This document shows positions 20,437 through 31,589 of a stretch of 64,000 nt of DNA, one piece after another; position 1 is the stretch's first letter; every line of letters begins with the position of its first letter. The notes beneath the pieces were generated by a model that saw only the letters and a program-made list of their open reading frames with translations, was not told where the DNA came from and ran no database searches. The stretch is from contig OY821784.1 of NCBI GenBank assembly GCA_963682175.1, forward strand, positions 30,733,621 to 30,797,620, in the 5' to 3' direction. This stretch comes from Triglochin maritima. Its lineage: Eukaryota; Streptophyta; Magnoliopsida; Alismatales; Juncaginaceae. Both the position numbers and the translations under genes were made by a program.

Positions 20437-23193
20437 ATGGAAATCGTTCATGTGCCCCCCCAAGTGGAGCAACCGGCAAACGTTCCTAAGGAGGAGATGT
20501 TTTTCCTTCTTTCGAAGAAACCAAAACATTTTACGTGGCTTATGCCGATTCTTGTGGTTTTGGTGTTAAGACAAGGCAATCCCATTACGATCGTGGTGTT
20601 GTTATACGGGTCACGCTGACTTGCTCCAAGGAGGGCACGGCACCAACAAACCAAGGGCAAGGAAAATTGAAGCCTAGGTTATCCAGTAGAGTCCAATGCA
20701 CTGCTCGGATAAGGGTATCCGGAAACCCAGCAAGGGGTTACCACATTAACTTTGTGGATCTTAAACATAACCACGCCATGCTTGAACAGGAGCAAATGCG
20801 TTTTCTCAGACAAAAATGAACCGTCCCTGAGGCCGCCAAAGCACGCATATCGTGCAATGATACTGCTGGGATATCGGCTGCTAAGACCATGCAATCTTTT
20901 GTGGTCGAGGCTGGAGGTCATGACAAATTGACTTTCAACGAAAGGGATTTAAGGTTTGTGTTCTTTCTGCCTAACATAATTGAAGTTGAACATTTTGCGC
21001 CTGGTCTTAGTGGTTCCTGTGTGCAGGAATGTTGTAAACGAAGTCAGAAATTTAAAGATGGGACCTGGTGATGCACAAGCTCTTCAGAACTATTTCATTA
21101 GGATGCAGAAGATTGATTCCATGTTTTTCTATGTAATGGATATGGATGACGAAGGAAGACTACGGAACGTGTTTTGGGCTGACTGTCGTTCTAGAGCTGC
21201 ATATTCATACTTTGGAGACGCAATATGTTTCGACACCACCTACATTACAAACAAATACGACATGCCTTTTGCCCCATTTGTAGGAGTTAATCACCATTTC
21301 AAGTCAGTTTTGCTCGGTTGCGCTTTGCTGTCTTCTGAGACCACTGAAAATTACATATGGTTGTTCCAAACATGGTTGTCGTGCATGAACGGTAAGGTGT
21401 GACTGTTCAGTTTAAGCTATGTATGTGTTCGGTTTAAGTGGTGGAACTGTTGGGTTTAAGTGGTGGAAATGTTTGGTTTAAGTGGTGGGACTGTTCTGCT
21501 TAATGTGTGAATCCGTTCGATTTAAGTGGTGTGATTGTTCGGCTTAAGTGGTTTGACTGTTCGGTTTAAGTGGTGTGACTGTTCGGTTTAAGTTGTGGAA
21601 CGGTTCGGTTTAAGTGGTGGAACGGTTCAGTTTAAGTGGTGTGACTGTTCAGTTTAAGTTGTGTATGTGTTCGGGTTAAGTGGTGTGATTGTTCGGTTTA
21701 AGTTGTGTATGTGTTCGGTTTAAGTTGTGGGTCTGTTCGGAATAAGTTGTCTGTCTGTTCGGATTAAGTTGTCCGTCTGTTCGGAATAAGTTGATTGTCT
21801 GTCCGGATGAAGTTGTCTGTTTGTTCGGATTAAGTTTTCAAAGTAGGATTTTGTACCTTTCAATATATGACTCACTCCTTTTAAATTGCCCCCCTTATGC
21901 AGATATACCCCCCCAACCATAATAACAGATCAATGTGGTGCCATTACAGCTGCTGTAAGGAATGTCTTCCCAGATTCAAGACACAGATTCTGTATATGGC
22001 ACATAATGAACAAAGCTCCCGTGAAGTTGCCGACGCAGTATCGGAAGCACATGTTATTTGATCTGAAATTGATTGTATATGATTCCAAAACCCCAGCAGA
22101 ATTTGATCGTAATTGGTTTCCTTCTTGATTTTGACCTGCAGAACCATAGCTGGCTCAAATCGATTTTTATGCAATCCGAGAGTCGTGGATACCTGCATTT
22201 GTTGGTGATAGTTTTTTCGCGGGAATGGCATCTACTCAGAGAAGCGAGAGTATGAACGCCTTTTTCGACAAGTATCTTACTTCGAAGACCACCCTTAAGC
22301 AGTTTGTTCAATAATACGAACTTGCACTCCGCCATAAGTACGAGAAGGAAGCTCAATCAGATTTTGATTGTCTTCATAAGAGACCTCAGTTGGTTTCAAT
22401 TTATCCATTCGAGAGACAGATGAGCGAGTTGTATACGGTAGGGGTCTTCAAGAAAGTGCAGTTAGAAATTGGGAAGATGATATACTACGATATAACGGAG
22501 GAGTTCAATATGAATGACACATTTCAGTACAAGGTATCTGAACGTGTTTTGGCTGGTGAGCAGCTACTGTCGAAACGTTTCCTAGTACAAAACATATCCA
22601 TGAACTTCACATGTGATTGTAGAATGTTTCAGCACGTTGGCCTTCTATGCTGCCACGTTTTTGTTGTACTTGGACGCTTAAATCCTAATGCATTGCTCCC
22701 AGACTCTTACATCGTTAATCGATGGCGGAAGGATATTCGAAGGAGCTATCGAGATAAGACGTACCCAGACGATGGCGTAATGGAGAAGGATGCGCTTCGT
22801 CGTCACAACGACATCATGGGTTGTGCCGTTTGGATCGCACAGGAAGTCTTCATTTCCCACGAAAGGTATATTGAGGTGGTGAAGTGTATTGAAATGCTTA
22901 AGGCACGTATGCACACTACCCAGTTCTTGGTTCGACTTGATGAACCTGAGTCTGCGGGTACATCGGTTCTTAATCCAGATAATGTCAGACGTGTAGGAAG
23001 ACCGCCGAATAGACATCGAGTGTCTTTAGCTGAGAAGATAATTAAAAAAAGCCATAAAAAGCACGCCCAACAAGAGAAGAGAAAGTTCAAGATGAAGGTT
23101 ACATCGTCGCTTCACGAAGTCGCACCAAAACCCGGGGATCCCGATTTCTCTGATTGGAACATGAATTTGTATTACGAGGACCTTCCTCCTTAA
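20437..23193 (+). pseudogene. FAR1-type MULE transposase gene of MULE B (decayed)
   Basis: Exons 20437-20953, 21027-21391 and 21903-23193, with gt donors (gtttgt, gtaagg) and ag acceptors (gtgcag, atgcag). Domains in order: FAR1 DNA-binding region (ADSCGFGVKTRQSHYD, then LTCSKEG, then RVQCTARIRVSG), a DDE core with Asp in ICFDTTY, Asp in IITDQCG and Glu in RSESMNAFF, a SWIM finger CDCRMFQHVGLLCCH, and a basic tail ending YYEDLPP. Defects: a 1-base loss near 20500, TGA at 20817-20819 where MULE A has CGA, a 1-base loss in the C-run at 21908-21914, a 4-base loss near 22120, and TAA at 22312-22314 for CAA. It would bind the element ends and catalyse transposition if intact. Confidence 0.86.
21395..21840 (+). 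repeat. Tandem array B1, 22-bp units, in the transposase intron
   Basis: Units start gttcggtttaagt and continue ggtgtgact; the last few units switch to gttcggaataagt. The array fills the intron equivalent to the one holding A3, in the same sense relative to the gene. Confidence 0.92.
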
Positions 23194-23289
23194 TTTAATA
23201 TTTCTTGTTATTTTCCGTTCTTGTAAAACCAAGAAACTTCTAATTGTTGATCTGTTTGGATCTGTAAATGGTTGTTATACACATTCAGT

Positions 23290-24650
23290 TCGTATAAAAC
23301 TGTGTCCTTGTTCGGAATATGTTGTGGGTCTGTTCGGAATATGATGTGTGTCTGTTCGGAATACGATGTGTGTCCGTTCGGTTTAAGTTGTGTGTCTGTT
23401 CGGTTTAAGTTGTGTGTCTGTTCGGAATATGTTGTGTGTCTGTTCGGAATACGATGTGTGTCCGTTCGGTTTAAGTTGTGTGTTTGTTCGGTTTATGTTG
23501 GGTGTCTGTTCCGTTTAAGTTGTGGGTCTGTTCGGAATATGATGTGTGTCTGTTCGGAATAAGTTGTGTGTCTGTTCGGTTTAAGTTGTGTGTCTGTTCG
23601 GAATATGTTGTGTGTCTGTTCGGTTTAAGTTGTGTGTCTGTTCGGAATAAGTTGTGTGTCTGTTCGGTTTAAGTTGTGTGTCTGTTCGGAATAAGATGTG
23701 TGTCTGTTCGGAATAAGTTGTGTCTGTTCGGAATATGTTGTGTGTCTGTTCGGAATACGATGTGTGTCCGTTCGGTTTAAGTTGTGTGTCTGTTCGGAAT
23801 AAGTTGTGTGTCTGTTCGGTTTAAGTTGTGTGTCTGTTCGGAATATGTTGTGTGTCTGTTCGGTTTAAGTTGTGTGTCTGTTCGGAATAAGTTGTGTGTC
23901 TGTTCGGTTTAAGTTGTGTGTCTGCTCGGAATAGGATGTGTGTCTGTTCGGAATAAGTTGTGTGTCTGTTCGGAATAAGTTGTTTGTCTGTTCGTAATAT
24001 GTTGTGGGTTAGTTCGGAATACGTTGTGTGTCTGTTCGGTTTAAGTTGTGTGTCTGTCCGGAATATGATGTGTGTATGTTTGGTTTAAGTTGTGTGTTTG
24101 TTCGGAATACGTTGAGTGTCTGTTCGGAATAAGTTGTGTGTCTGTTCGGAATAAGTTGTGTGTCTGTTCGGAATAAGTTGTGTGTCTATTCGGTTTAAGT
24201 TGTGTGTCTGTTCGGTTTAAGTTGTGTGTCTGTTCGGAATAAGTTGTGTGTCTGTTCGGTTTAAGTTGTGTGTCTGTTCGGAATATGTTGTGTGTCTGTT
24301 CGGTTTTAGTTGTGTGTCTGTTCGTTATAAGTTGTGTGTCTGTTCGGTTTAAGTTGTGTGTCTGTTCGGAATAGGATGTGTGTCTGTTCGGAATAAGTTG
24401 TGTGTCTGTTCGGAATAAGCTGTTTGTATGTTCGTAATATGTTGTCGGTTAGTTCGGAATAAGTTGTGTGTCTGTTCGGTTTAAGTTGTGTGTCTGTTAG
24501 GAATATGATGTGTGTATGTTCGGTTTAGGTTGTGTGTCAGTTCGGAATACGTTGAGTGTCAGTTCGGAATAAGTTGTGTGTCTGTTCGGAATAAGTTGTG
24601 TGTCTGTTCGGTTTAAGTTGTGTGTCTGTTCGGAATATGTTGTGTGTCTA
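23290..24650 (+). repeat. Tandem array B2, 22-bp units, between the gene 3' ends
   Basis: About 1.36 kb, very regular. Units start gttcggaataagt, gttcggtttaagt or gttcggaatatgt and continue tgtgtgtct. Orientation follows the transposase gene, whose stop is 100 bp to the left, exactly as for array A2. Some multi-unit blocks recur (compare 23370-23960 with 23960-24600). Confidence 0.94.
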
Positions 24651-25659
24651 TGTAATTTGAACAAGTATAAGTTTTGTAAAACAATGGTTTATGTAACAAT
24701 TTAGCAATGGTGTAAAGTAAAACAATTAAAAGGCCGATTATTGTTGACCGCACACCCCAGAGTCTTCAAGTAACCAGTTAGCCAATTCGCCCCTCACACG
24801 GTGGATAATCTTGGACTGCTTCGGCTTCGTCGGATCAGCATTCACCATCAAACACTTGATCCAGTACAAAACGTATGTCCCGCAGTCGTTACTCCTGGCT
24901 AGCTGTCGTTGGCTAGCCTTCCTCTCAACTATCAGCGGCCAATCGACCTTCAACAATCGTCGCCAAAATTCCATCAACTGAAATGTTGTGCATTCATGAA
25001 TTCCGACACACTTGGAAGGATCTTCACCTTTTCCCAGCGAACGGGATATACTGTTGTACTGAATGAACTATGATCTCGGTCTGTGGGCAACGAACAGAGT
25101 CCAATGGCCAGACTTCCAGCATGGCTGTGCGATGATGGTCTCCGCCGCATTTAGTCCTAGAATTTTGGGGAGTAGACAATCTTCCATTATATCTCCTCCC
25201 TGTCCCTCCACAATCCTTCCCGATTCGAAGGTTGATATGCAAATAACCTTTTGCGACCCTCCTCTTCTGACCAGTACCTCGATTAGGGCGTCAATGGTTT
25301 CGTTGCTGAATTCCGATTTTGGCGTTATTATTTCTTTAAGATCTTCACGACTTATATTGCAGAGTTGCCCCCTCCAGATCACCTCTTTTGTGTCGCGTTC
25401 GGGAGCCGTGAGATTCAATAAACGTTGTACCTCATCAGGTTTCAACGATCTCAAAGCGGTCGCATCCGGATCAGGTCTCGTCGAGGAAACATGGGCGGCC
25501 AGAACATCTTTGGCGGCTTCTTCGGCCTCCTCTATCTCTTTGTTGGCTTCTGCGGCCTTCTTGTCTACCCCCTCTTTTCCAGATTTCCTATACGCTTCGT
25601 CTCTATCTTCTGTGCGCAAGCGTGGTCTTTTGGTCCGCAATTTTGTTGGGTGCATTTCC

Positions 25660-26170
25660 CTCTTGCTCTTCCTCTCTTCCTCCTTCCTCTGTCGTTCCTC
25701 CTCCTCCTTCCTCGTCTTCTCTTCCTCATTCCTCTTCCTCTCTTCCTCCTCCCTCTTCAAGTTAATCCTCTTTTCATCTTCCTCATTCCTCTTCCGTTCC
25801 TCCTCTTCCTTCCTCTCTTCCTCCTCTCTCTTCTTCTTAATCCTCTCTTCCTCTTCCTCCATCTTCCGTTCCTCCTCCTTCCTCAGCCTCTCATCCTCAT
25901 TCCTCTTCCTCTCTTCCTCCTCCTTCATCTTCCTCATCCTCTCTTCCTCTTCCTCCTTCCTCTTCCTCTTCCTCATCCTCTCTTCCTCTTCCTCCTTCCT
26001 CTTCCTCTTCCGTTCCTCCTCCTCCTTCCTCTTCCTCTCTTCCTCATTCCTTTTCCTCTCTTCCTCCTCCTTCCTCTTCCTCTCTTCCTCCTCCCTCTTC
26101 TTCCTATCTTCCTCCTCCCTCTTCTTCCTCTCTTCCTCCTCCCTCCTATTCCTCTCTTCCTCCTTCCCAC
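25660..26170 (-). other. Purine-rich coil-coding tract of MULE B
   Basis: About 500 bp in which the - strand is nearly all G and A, coding runs such as RKREEEERKRNEEE. The open frame on the opposite strand is its shadow. Equivalent to 4377-5110. Confidence 0.85.
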
Positions 26171-26689
26171 AGAGTCCTTCAAGAACGATTTCGTGTCTCA
26201 GCCTCCGACACTCCTCTTGAGAGATCCTCAGTTCTTCCTCCAGTCTGTTAAATTTTTCGGTCGCATGCTTAAGGGCTGCTTCGGCTTGCAGCCAATTCGT
26301 CTTAACTTCACTCAGTTCCAACTCTTGTAGCAGTGGGTCACATGGAATGCTGCATTCACTAAGTTGTACCCTTGGTAGAGTGGATGTTGAAGGTGTATCC
26401 TTCGAGGCGACCTTTTGTGCGGGAGTTGCTTTTGGAGGAGGAATTTGATCCTCTATCATCAGTTCATGCTCCCTTTCACTGAGTGTCGGAGTGCCCTTTA
26501 ACTCAAATTTGGCCCAGTAAATCCCATGCAAGTTGTGCCGCGTTCCTCCCATTTCCTCAGGATTAGACGTCTCCCAAACAGTTCCGTCCAACATTTGAAC
26601 CTCGGAAATGCTGGACTGGGATCCCCCAATTTCAACTTCTCGCAAAGCCACACCTGAGAATAAGAATGAGTGAGGAGACAGACACATAA

Positions 26690-27125
26690 CTTTTTCCGGA
26701 CAGTTTCATAACGTAAACCGGACAGAAATAATAAATTACGGACAGACACATGACTTATTCCGGACAGACACCACGTATTCCGGACAGACATAACACTTAT
26801 TCCGGACAGACACATGACTTATTCCGGACAGTCACAACACGTATCCCGGACAGACATAACACTTATTCCGGATAGACACATGACTTATTCCGGACAGTCA
26901 CAACACGTATCCCGGACAGACACAACACTTATTCCGGACAGACACAACACTTATTCCGGACAGACACAACACGTATCCCGGACCGACACAACACTTATTC
27001 CGGACAGTCACAACACTTATTCCGGACAGACACAACACTTATTCGGGACAGACACATGACATATTCCAGACAATCACAACACGTATCCCGGACAGACAGA
27101 ACACTTATTCCGGACAGACACAACA
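26690..27125 (-). repeat. Tandem array B3, 22-bp units, in the protease-gene intron
   Basis: On the - strand, units start gtccggaataagt and continue gttgtgtct, close to array B2 but with c for t in gttc. It sits in the intron equivalent to the one holding A1 and reads in the sense of the protease gene. Confidence 0.92.
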
Positions 27126-28134
27126 CCAATCAAATAAGTTGCTTACTTGTAATATGGCAACGCATCCAGACACGCAGCCCTGCTTCAGAGTGAAGTTCCC
27201 AGTCAAACAAGCGTGAACTGCATTTGCCCACGCATATCTCTTGAGGCACTTGAGGTTCTTCAGGTGCCTCGTGTACCACGCTTTAGTTCGCAGGGTTCCA
27301 TCGAAGAACAAAAAATGATTGAAGATCATACAAATAAGGAGACGGACGTGCTCCTCCTCGTCGCCCATCGCACTCGTGGCAGTAAGATGACCCAGTAGCT
27401 GAGTGTTGTCGAGGTTAACCCCGTCTCGCTTCTCTACGTACATGGGTTCCATATCAACTCTTAGCCCATGCACTCTTAGCCTCAGTAGCAGGGCGACGTC
27501 TTCTACCGTAAATGGGACGACCCCAGTTGATATTCTCAACCCGACCTCATTGGCGTCGAAGTGTTCGACGAACCAACCCAGGATCTCATTATCAGTTGTC
27601 ATGTGAGGAAAAGTGAGGAAGTGACCGAAAGGCGTCCCTTTGAAAACCTTCTTCTCCTCCCCCTTCATCCGACTGAACTGCCGGTGAATGTCCGTCAAAC
27701 CGCACTTAGTTTCGCGGAAGTAGTACGTGCTTCCCTGAAACCACAAAAAAAAATTAAAAGTCGATGCTGAACCCTTAAATCAACACAAAACACATCCGGG
27801 TTGAGGAGAGACCTGCGCGGTTAGAATTTCAGGAGCGATGGACGTTTCAGGGACAGAAGAATCCATTTTCGTCTTGTATGGGTTTTTCTTCAACTCAAAA
27901 TGGGACGCCGGTTTTTGGATGGGAAGAGGAAATGAGGAAGAACTTTTTAGGAAACTGCACAGATAGATACTCAAATGCTCTACAGACCTAATGGTGTACG
28001 TGAAGTCTAACCGTCTAATCGTGATTTAGGAAAATGAACCGTCCCACCCAACCAGCCATATTTTTTTAAAAAAAAATAAAGCCCGCGCAGAAGAAATAGC
28101 TGACTGGACGCTGACTCATCAAATCGAAACTCGT

Positions 28135-28180
28135 CCACGTAAGACGCGTCACGGACGCACGCGTCCGTGTATCACGACCC
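28135..28180 (-). repeat. Protease-side terminal inverted repeat of MULE B
   Basis: Read inward: gggtcgtgatacacggacgc and onward to cttacgtgg; 38 of 46 bases match MULE A 1310-1355. It contains a near-perfect palindrome, cacggacgc (28150-28158) and gcgtccgtg (28161-28169), with a 2-base loop. Confidence 0.88.
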
Positions 28181-28189
28181 TTCCCACTT
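28181..28189. repeat. Target site duplication, right of MULE B
   Basis: ttcccactt, exact partner of 20132-20140. Confidence 0.93.
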
Positions 28190-28612
28190 CCCAACCCGGA
28201 TGTACTCAAAATCTTTCAAATTTCATTAACTTTTTTCTAATCCGTGTATCGTAGAATCTGATGTTCTAAGCAGTTAGGTAATTAATTCTGGTTGGCTGGC
28301 TACTTTGTTTGTTAACCAATGATTCTGGGGCATTTTGCTAATGTATATTATGTTTTAACGTTCAATAATGTACGTCTGTCAATAAGTTACATTGTTACCC
28401 ATCTCGCTTAAGTATATTACACATATTGGGCAAGTAGGAATAAAAGTAAACAGCAAAACAATGATCATACCGCACGAGAGTTAAAACGTGTGTTTAGGAA
28501 TTGGTTGAAGTGGTGGAAGTCTTTTTTTTGGATTGCATTGATGTATCTATATTGTTGGATTTCGTGGTTAGACTTCAATATTTTCTTGGTTGGCCTACCG
28601 ACGCTCATCACC
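28190..28612. other. Intergenic DNA right of MULE B
   Basis: AT-rich, no gene seen. It starts with ccaacccggatgtac (28191-28205), which also occurs at 20075-20089 on the other side of MULE B, so the empty site held a short direct duplication. Confidence 0.5.
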
Positions 28613-28793
28613 AAGTTTGTGTCATGAATGTCGGTCCTTTGTATTGGGGATCAAAGTCAGCTTTTTCATCCTTCTCGAATTTGTTCTTCAATGCAATGTC
28701 ATACATGTTAAAAAATTGCCTGAATGATGTGTCGTTGTCAACATGGTCCTTGAAGAATGCATTTATTACCTTTAATCTCTGAGTCGAAGACAT
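28613..28793 (-). pseudogene. FAR1-related (FRS) gene fragment
   Basis: About 60 codons on - reading MSSTQRLKVINAFFKDHV, then FRQFFNMYDIALKNKFEKDE. This is the region around the third catalytic residue of FAR1/FRS and MULE transposases; the usual RSESMN is RLKVIN here, so the Glu is lost. It is closer to FAR1-related host genes or another MULE than to the transposases of MULEs A and B. It has no flanking exons. Confidence 0.6.
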
Positions 28794-28860
28794 ACCTAAT
28801 AATGCAATAAACTGTTGGCTTTTAAGCCTTAATCTATATTGATTTTGATGATTGATCAAA

Positions 28861-29505
28861 CTAATCTTAATCGATCAACATAGTCAATCAAAGTAGGCAA
28901 ACATGATTACATGCATTGCATATACTTGTCAATCATCTTAATAGGTTGATCAAGATTCATCAAGCAAAGGGAAATGAGACAAAAACTCAAGAATGAAGAC
29001 TTGTAATTAAAGTTTTGGACCAAGACATGTAATTTTATATTTATTGAGTCCATAAGGTTTAATGTAAACTTGAGCACTAGGATTCTGTCTCAACCAAGTT
29101 CTGTCTACCCAATCCCAAACGGTCAACCAAAATCCCAAGTCCTGACCAAAACCTTACCCAATCAGACAACCGAAACACCTTCGGTCGACTGAAATGTCGT
29201 GGACCGTTTTTGGACTTTGCTTCAACGGTCGTATTTGAATTAAGCCTTAGAGTCCAATTAACTTGTCCAATTCCTTCTTGACTTTAGGCTCCCAACGACT
29301 ATTTACACGTGGCTTATGACCGTTACGCAAAAACTGCGCTAACTTCGGTCATCCGAAGTCTACACGTTTCACAGAAATTGTTTAGTCAGAGCCCAACTTT
29401 TCTTACTGCCCACCTTGGAACGGTGAACTGAATGTAATTTGGTGAATCAAAATTAAATAGGGTGACATTGAAAATAGTTACTAGAAGTTGGTGAACGGTG
29501 ACCCG
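28861..29505. repeat. Diverged LTR-like segment with ggtcgac motifs
   Basis: Contains ggtcgactgaaatg and ggtcaacc/gaccaaaa motifs and text such as aagacttgtaatt resembling the reverse complement of the Copia LTR to the right. Borders are not resolved. It may be an inverted relative of that LTR. Confidence 0.35.
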
Positions 29506-30900
29506 TGTAGGATTGAGTATGGCCTACTCCACTCCTTAATCTCTACTTAATTTGTAGCGAAAACATAATTAAAAACAAGTAGAGAAAGGGCAAGCAAACC
29601 ACAATGAAGACACAATGATTTTTATAGAGGTTTGACACCCCACCCAGGTTCTAGTCCTCTATTGCAAGCTCCGCTCAATCCCACAAGCTCCGCTCACGTC
29701 TTCACTATCTTCTCCCCGTTCCGGGTCAGGAGATAACACCTTTACAAAGTGAGCTCGCAAACAATCCTGGTCGAGCTTGGTTTCTTCTTCTCACAACCCG
29801 AGAGAGATGATTGTCGTTACGGGCTGAGATCAAGTCTTACATTTTGACAACAACAAGAACAAGAGTATCATCACTCTAACTTTGAGTGCACTTGAGTAGG
29901 ATATGTAATTTGATCAAGTGGTGAAGTTTAAGCTTGAATTGTAGGATTTTGGGATTCTTGGAATGGGAGGACTCTATCTAATGTATGAGACAAATAGAAG
30001 TTGAAAAGTTGTGTAAATAAGGCGTGTGAATCTCTATTTATAAGCTCTTAGAGAGATATAGTCATTGGGGAAGATTTGGAAAAGATTTATGTAAGATACA
30101 CAAAATAGAAAACTAAGTTCAACAAATCTGTCCTAAACCGGTCGACTGAAATGGGTTCAACGGTCAACTGTTTCCATGACAATAAGGAAACGTTCGAACC
30201 AACTAAAGATACGACCGAACCAGGCGACTACAACTTAAGTTAACAATTGAACTAAGACAATGGGTGGTCAACCGTTCTGAGGGTCTTGTCCAGGTAAAAG
30301 GTTCATCGGTCGAACACAAGAATAGAATTCGTCCGACCGAAAATAACAGGGAGTTTTAGCAAACAAATTTGTTTGCATCTGGTTGATTGTTTGCTTGGCA
30401 ACGTTCGATTGGAGGCAGAGAAAAAAATAGGGGTTAGGAGAAATTATACGTATACGACCGTTGGAGAATGCAACAAGTATAACGGTCATCCTGAAAATAC
30501 GGGTATATCGGTCAACCGAAATGTCAAAATGGTTCGACCGGTGGAACTAGGTAAAATCACTTTATGAGTACCGGTTAACTGGTAGAAATGGTCGAATGGA
30601 AAACTCGTTTCGGTCGACCGTTCTAAATATACAGGTTAGGTTTAGTTTGAGTGATTTTCCGACTTAGGTTTGGGTGATCTATTGAAGTCCAAATGATGTG
30701 AAATTTGGTGTGTGACTTCTACAAGTATCATAGTGTGTTTGTGAATAGGTTACAACTCTTGTATGCTCAAGTTCACATAGATTCGTAAGACTCAAATAAA
30801 AGTAAAATTACATGTCTTCAATTAGCTTGATTGCATGTCTTGACTTCATTCCATTCTTCTTTGAATCTTGATCACCTATGTATTGGATTTCGTCACATGC
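29506..30900 (-). repeat. Diverged, truncated LTR of the ggtcgacc Copia family
   Basis: Starts tgtaggattgag and follows the same order as the tandem-array LTRs: the ctccgctc/ctccccgttccgg block at 29660-29730, the tatttata TATA (on -) near 30040, the cluster of ggtcgaccg-like motifs at 30130-30625, and ggtttgggtgatct near 30670. Many point changes show that it is older. The far end, normally gccaaca, is not found. Confidence 0.75.
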
Positions 30901-31559
30901 TTATGTGTATATTTTTTAAAAAATTATACATGCAAGAAAGATCATTTTCATATTTTCCACAATTTTACGTACATGACTTCCTAATTCTATTTCAATATAT
31001 ATTTTATTCTATATAACACAATATATATAGGATCATACATAAATGATTGTCAAAACCTTTTAACCAATCGGAAGTTGGGTTGCACCTTGAATCGCCTCGG
31101 AATTTCCTCCAAGTGTTCACCAAACTCTAAACAAAATTAGAGATATTGAAGCTAGTCAATCAATCTCTAATGCTAGGTTAGAATCTAGCTAATAACATCT
31201 TCTATGCTCCAAAGAACTTAATCTCCAACACCTTAATTAATCTAGAGAATTTTCGGATGGAAGAGATAGAGAAAATATGGAGGAGAGAATTTTGCATTCC
31301 ATCAACAATGGGAAGGGAGGAGGGACCTATTTATAGGGCATCATCAAACTCACATCATGTGTAAACCACTTACCTATAATCTCTCGTTAATCAGTCCTAT
31401 AAACAAATCATATTTTGACACATCATCATCCTATAACCTCATTTGACCAAGGTGGATTAAATCAAGTCATTAATCCTATACCCTTGGATTAAATCCAAGA
31501 CCTTGTCAATGTATGTACGTTGACTTAGGCCAATGAGTTTACGAGATCTATATTGATAT
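30901..31559 (-). other. Uncharacterised AT-rich stretch, possibly an LTR on -
   Basis: No coding text. cctatttataggg near 31328 gives a TATA-like tataaata on the - strand, and the stretch lies 3' of the Copia polymerase remnant, so it could be part of that element's LTR. No tg...ca borders or duplication were found. Confidence 0.35.
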
Positions 31560-31589
31560 ATCTTGATTCCCAAGATTTATTCCCCACCC

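Larger units (their letters stand above)
24738..27866 (-). pseudogene. PMD / coiled-coil / Ulp1-like protease gene of MULE B (nearly intact)
   Basis: Exons on -: 27866-27813 (start MDSSVPETS; an earlier in-frame ATG at 27974 exists), 27734-27147 (PMD: GVVPFTVEDVALLLRLRVHG, then KRYAWANAVHACL, ending GCVAILQ), and 26653-24738 (end of PMD VWLCEKL, coil, protease). The C48 domain keeps His in SGHWTLF, the Gln region ASQRQ, and the nucleophile in NDCG (24882-24884). The usual Asp is Asn in QYNS. Only two defects are seen: a 1-base loss near 26540, and an in-frame TAG at 25068-25070, nine codons after the HWTLF block; the same frame continues past it to the end. Array B3 fills the PMD intron. Confidence 0.86.
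20141..28180. mobile_element. MULE B, Mutator-like element with transposase and protease genes
   Basis: 8,040 bp, inverted relative to MULE A. The ends are imperfect inverted repeats: ggaaaatgatagatggccgc against gggtcgtgatacacggacgc, 13 of 20 identical. It carries the transposase on + (20437-23193) and the PMD/Ulp1-like gene on - (27866-24738), convergent, with arrays B1, B2 and B3 at the places of A3, A2 and A1. No LTR insertion interrupts it, so it shows the native layout of the family. Confidence 0.93.
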
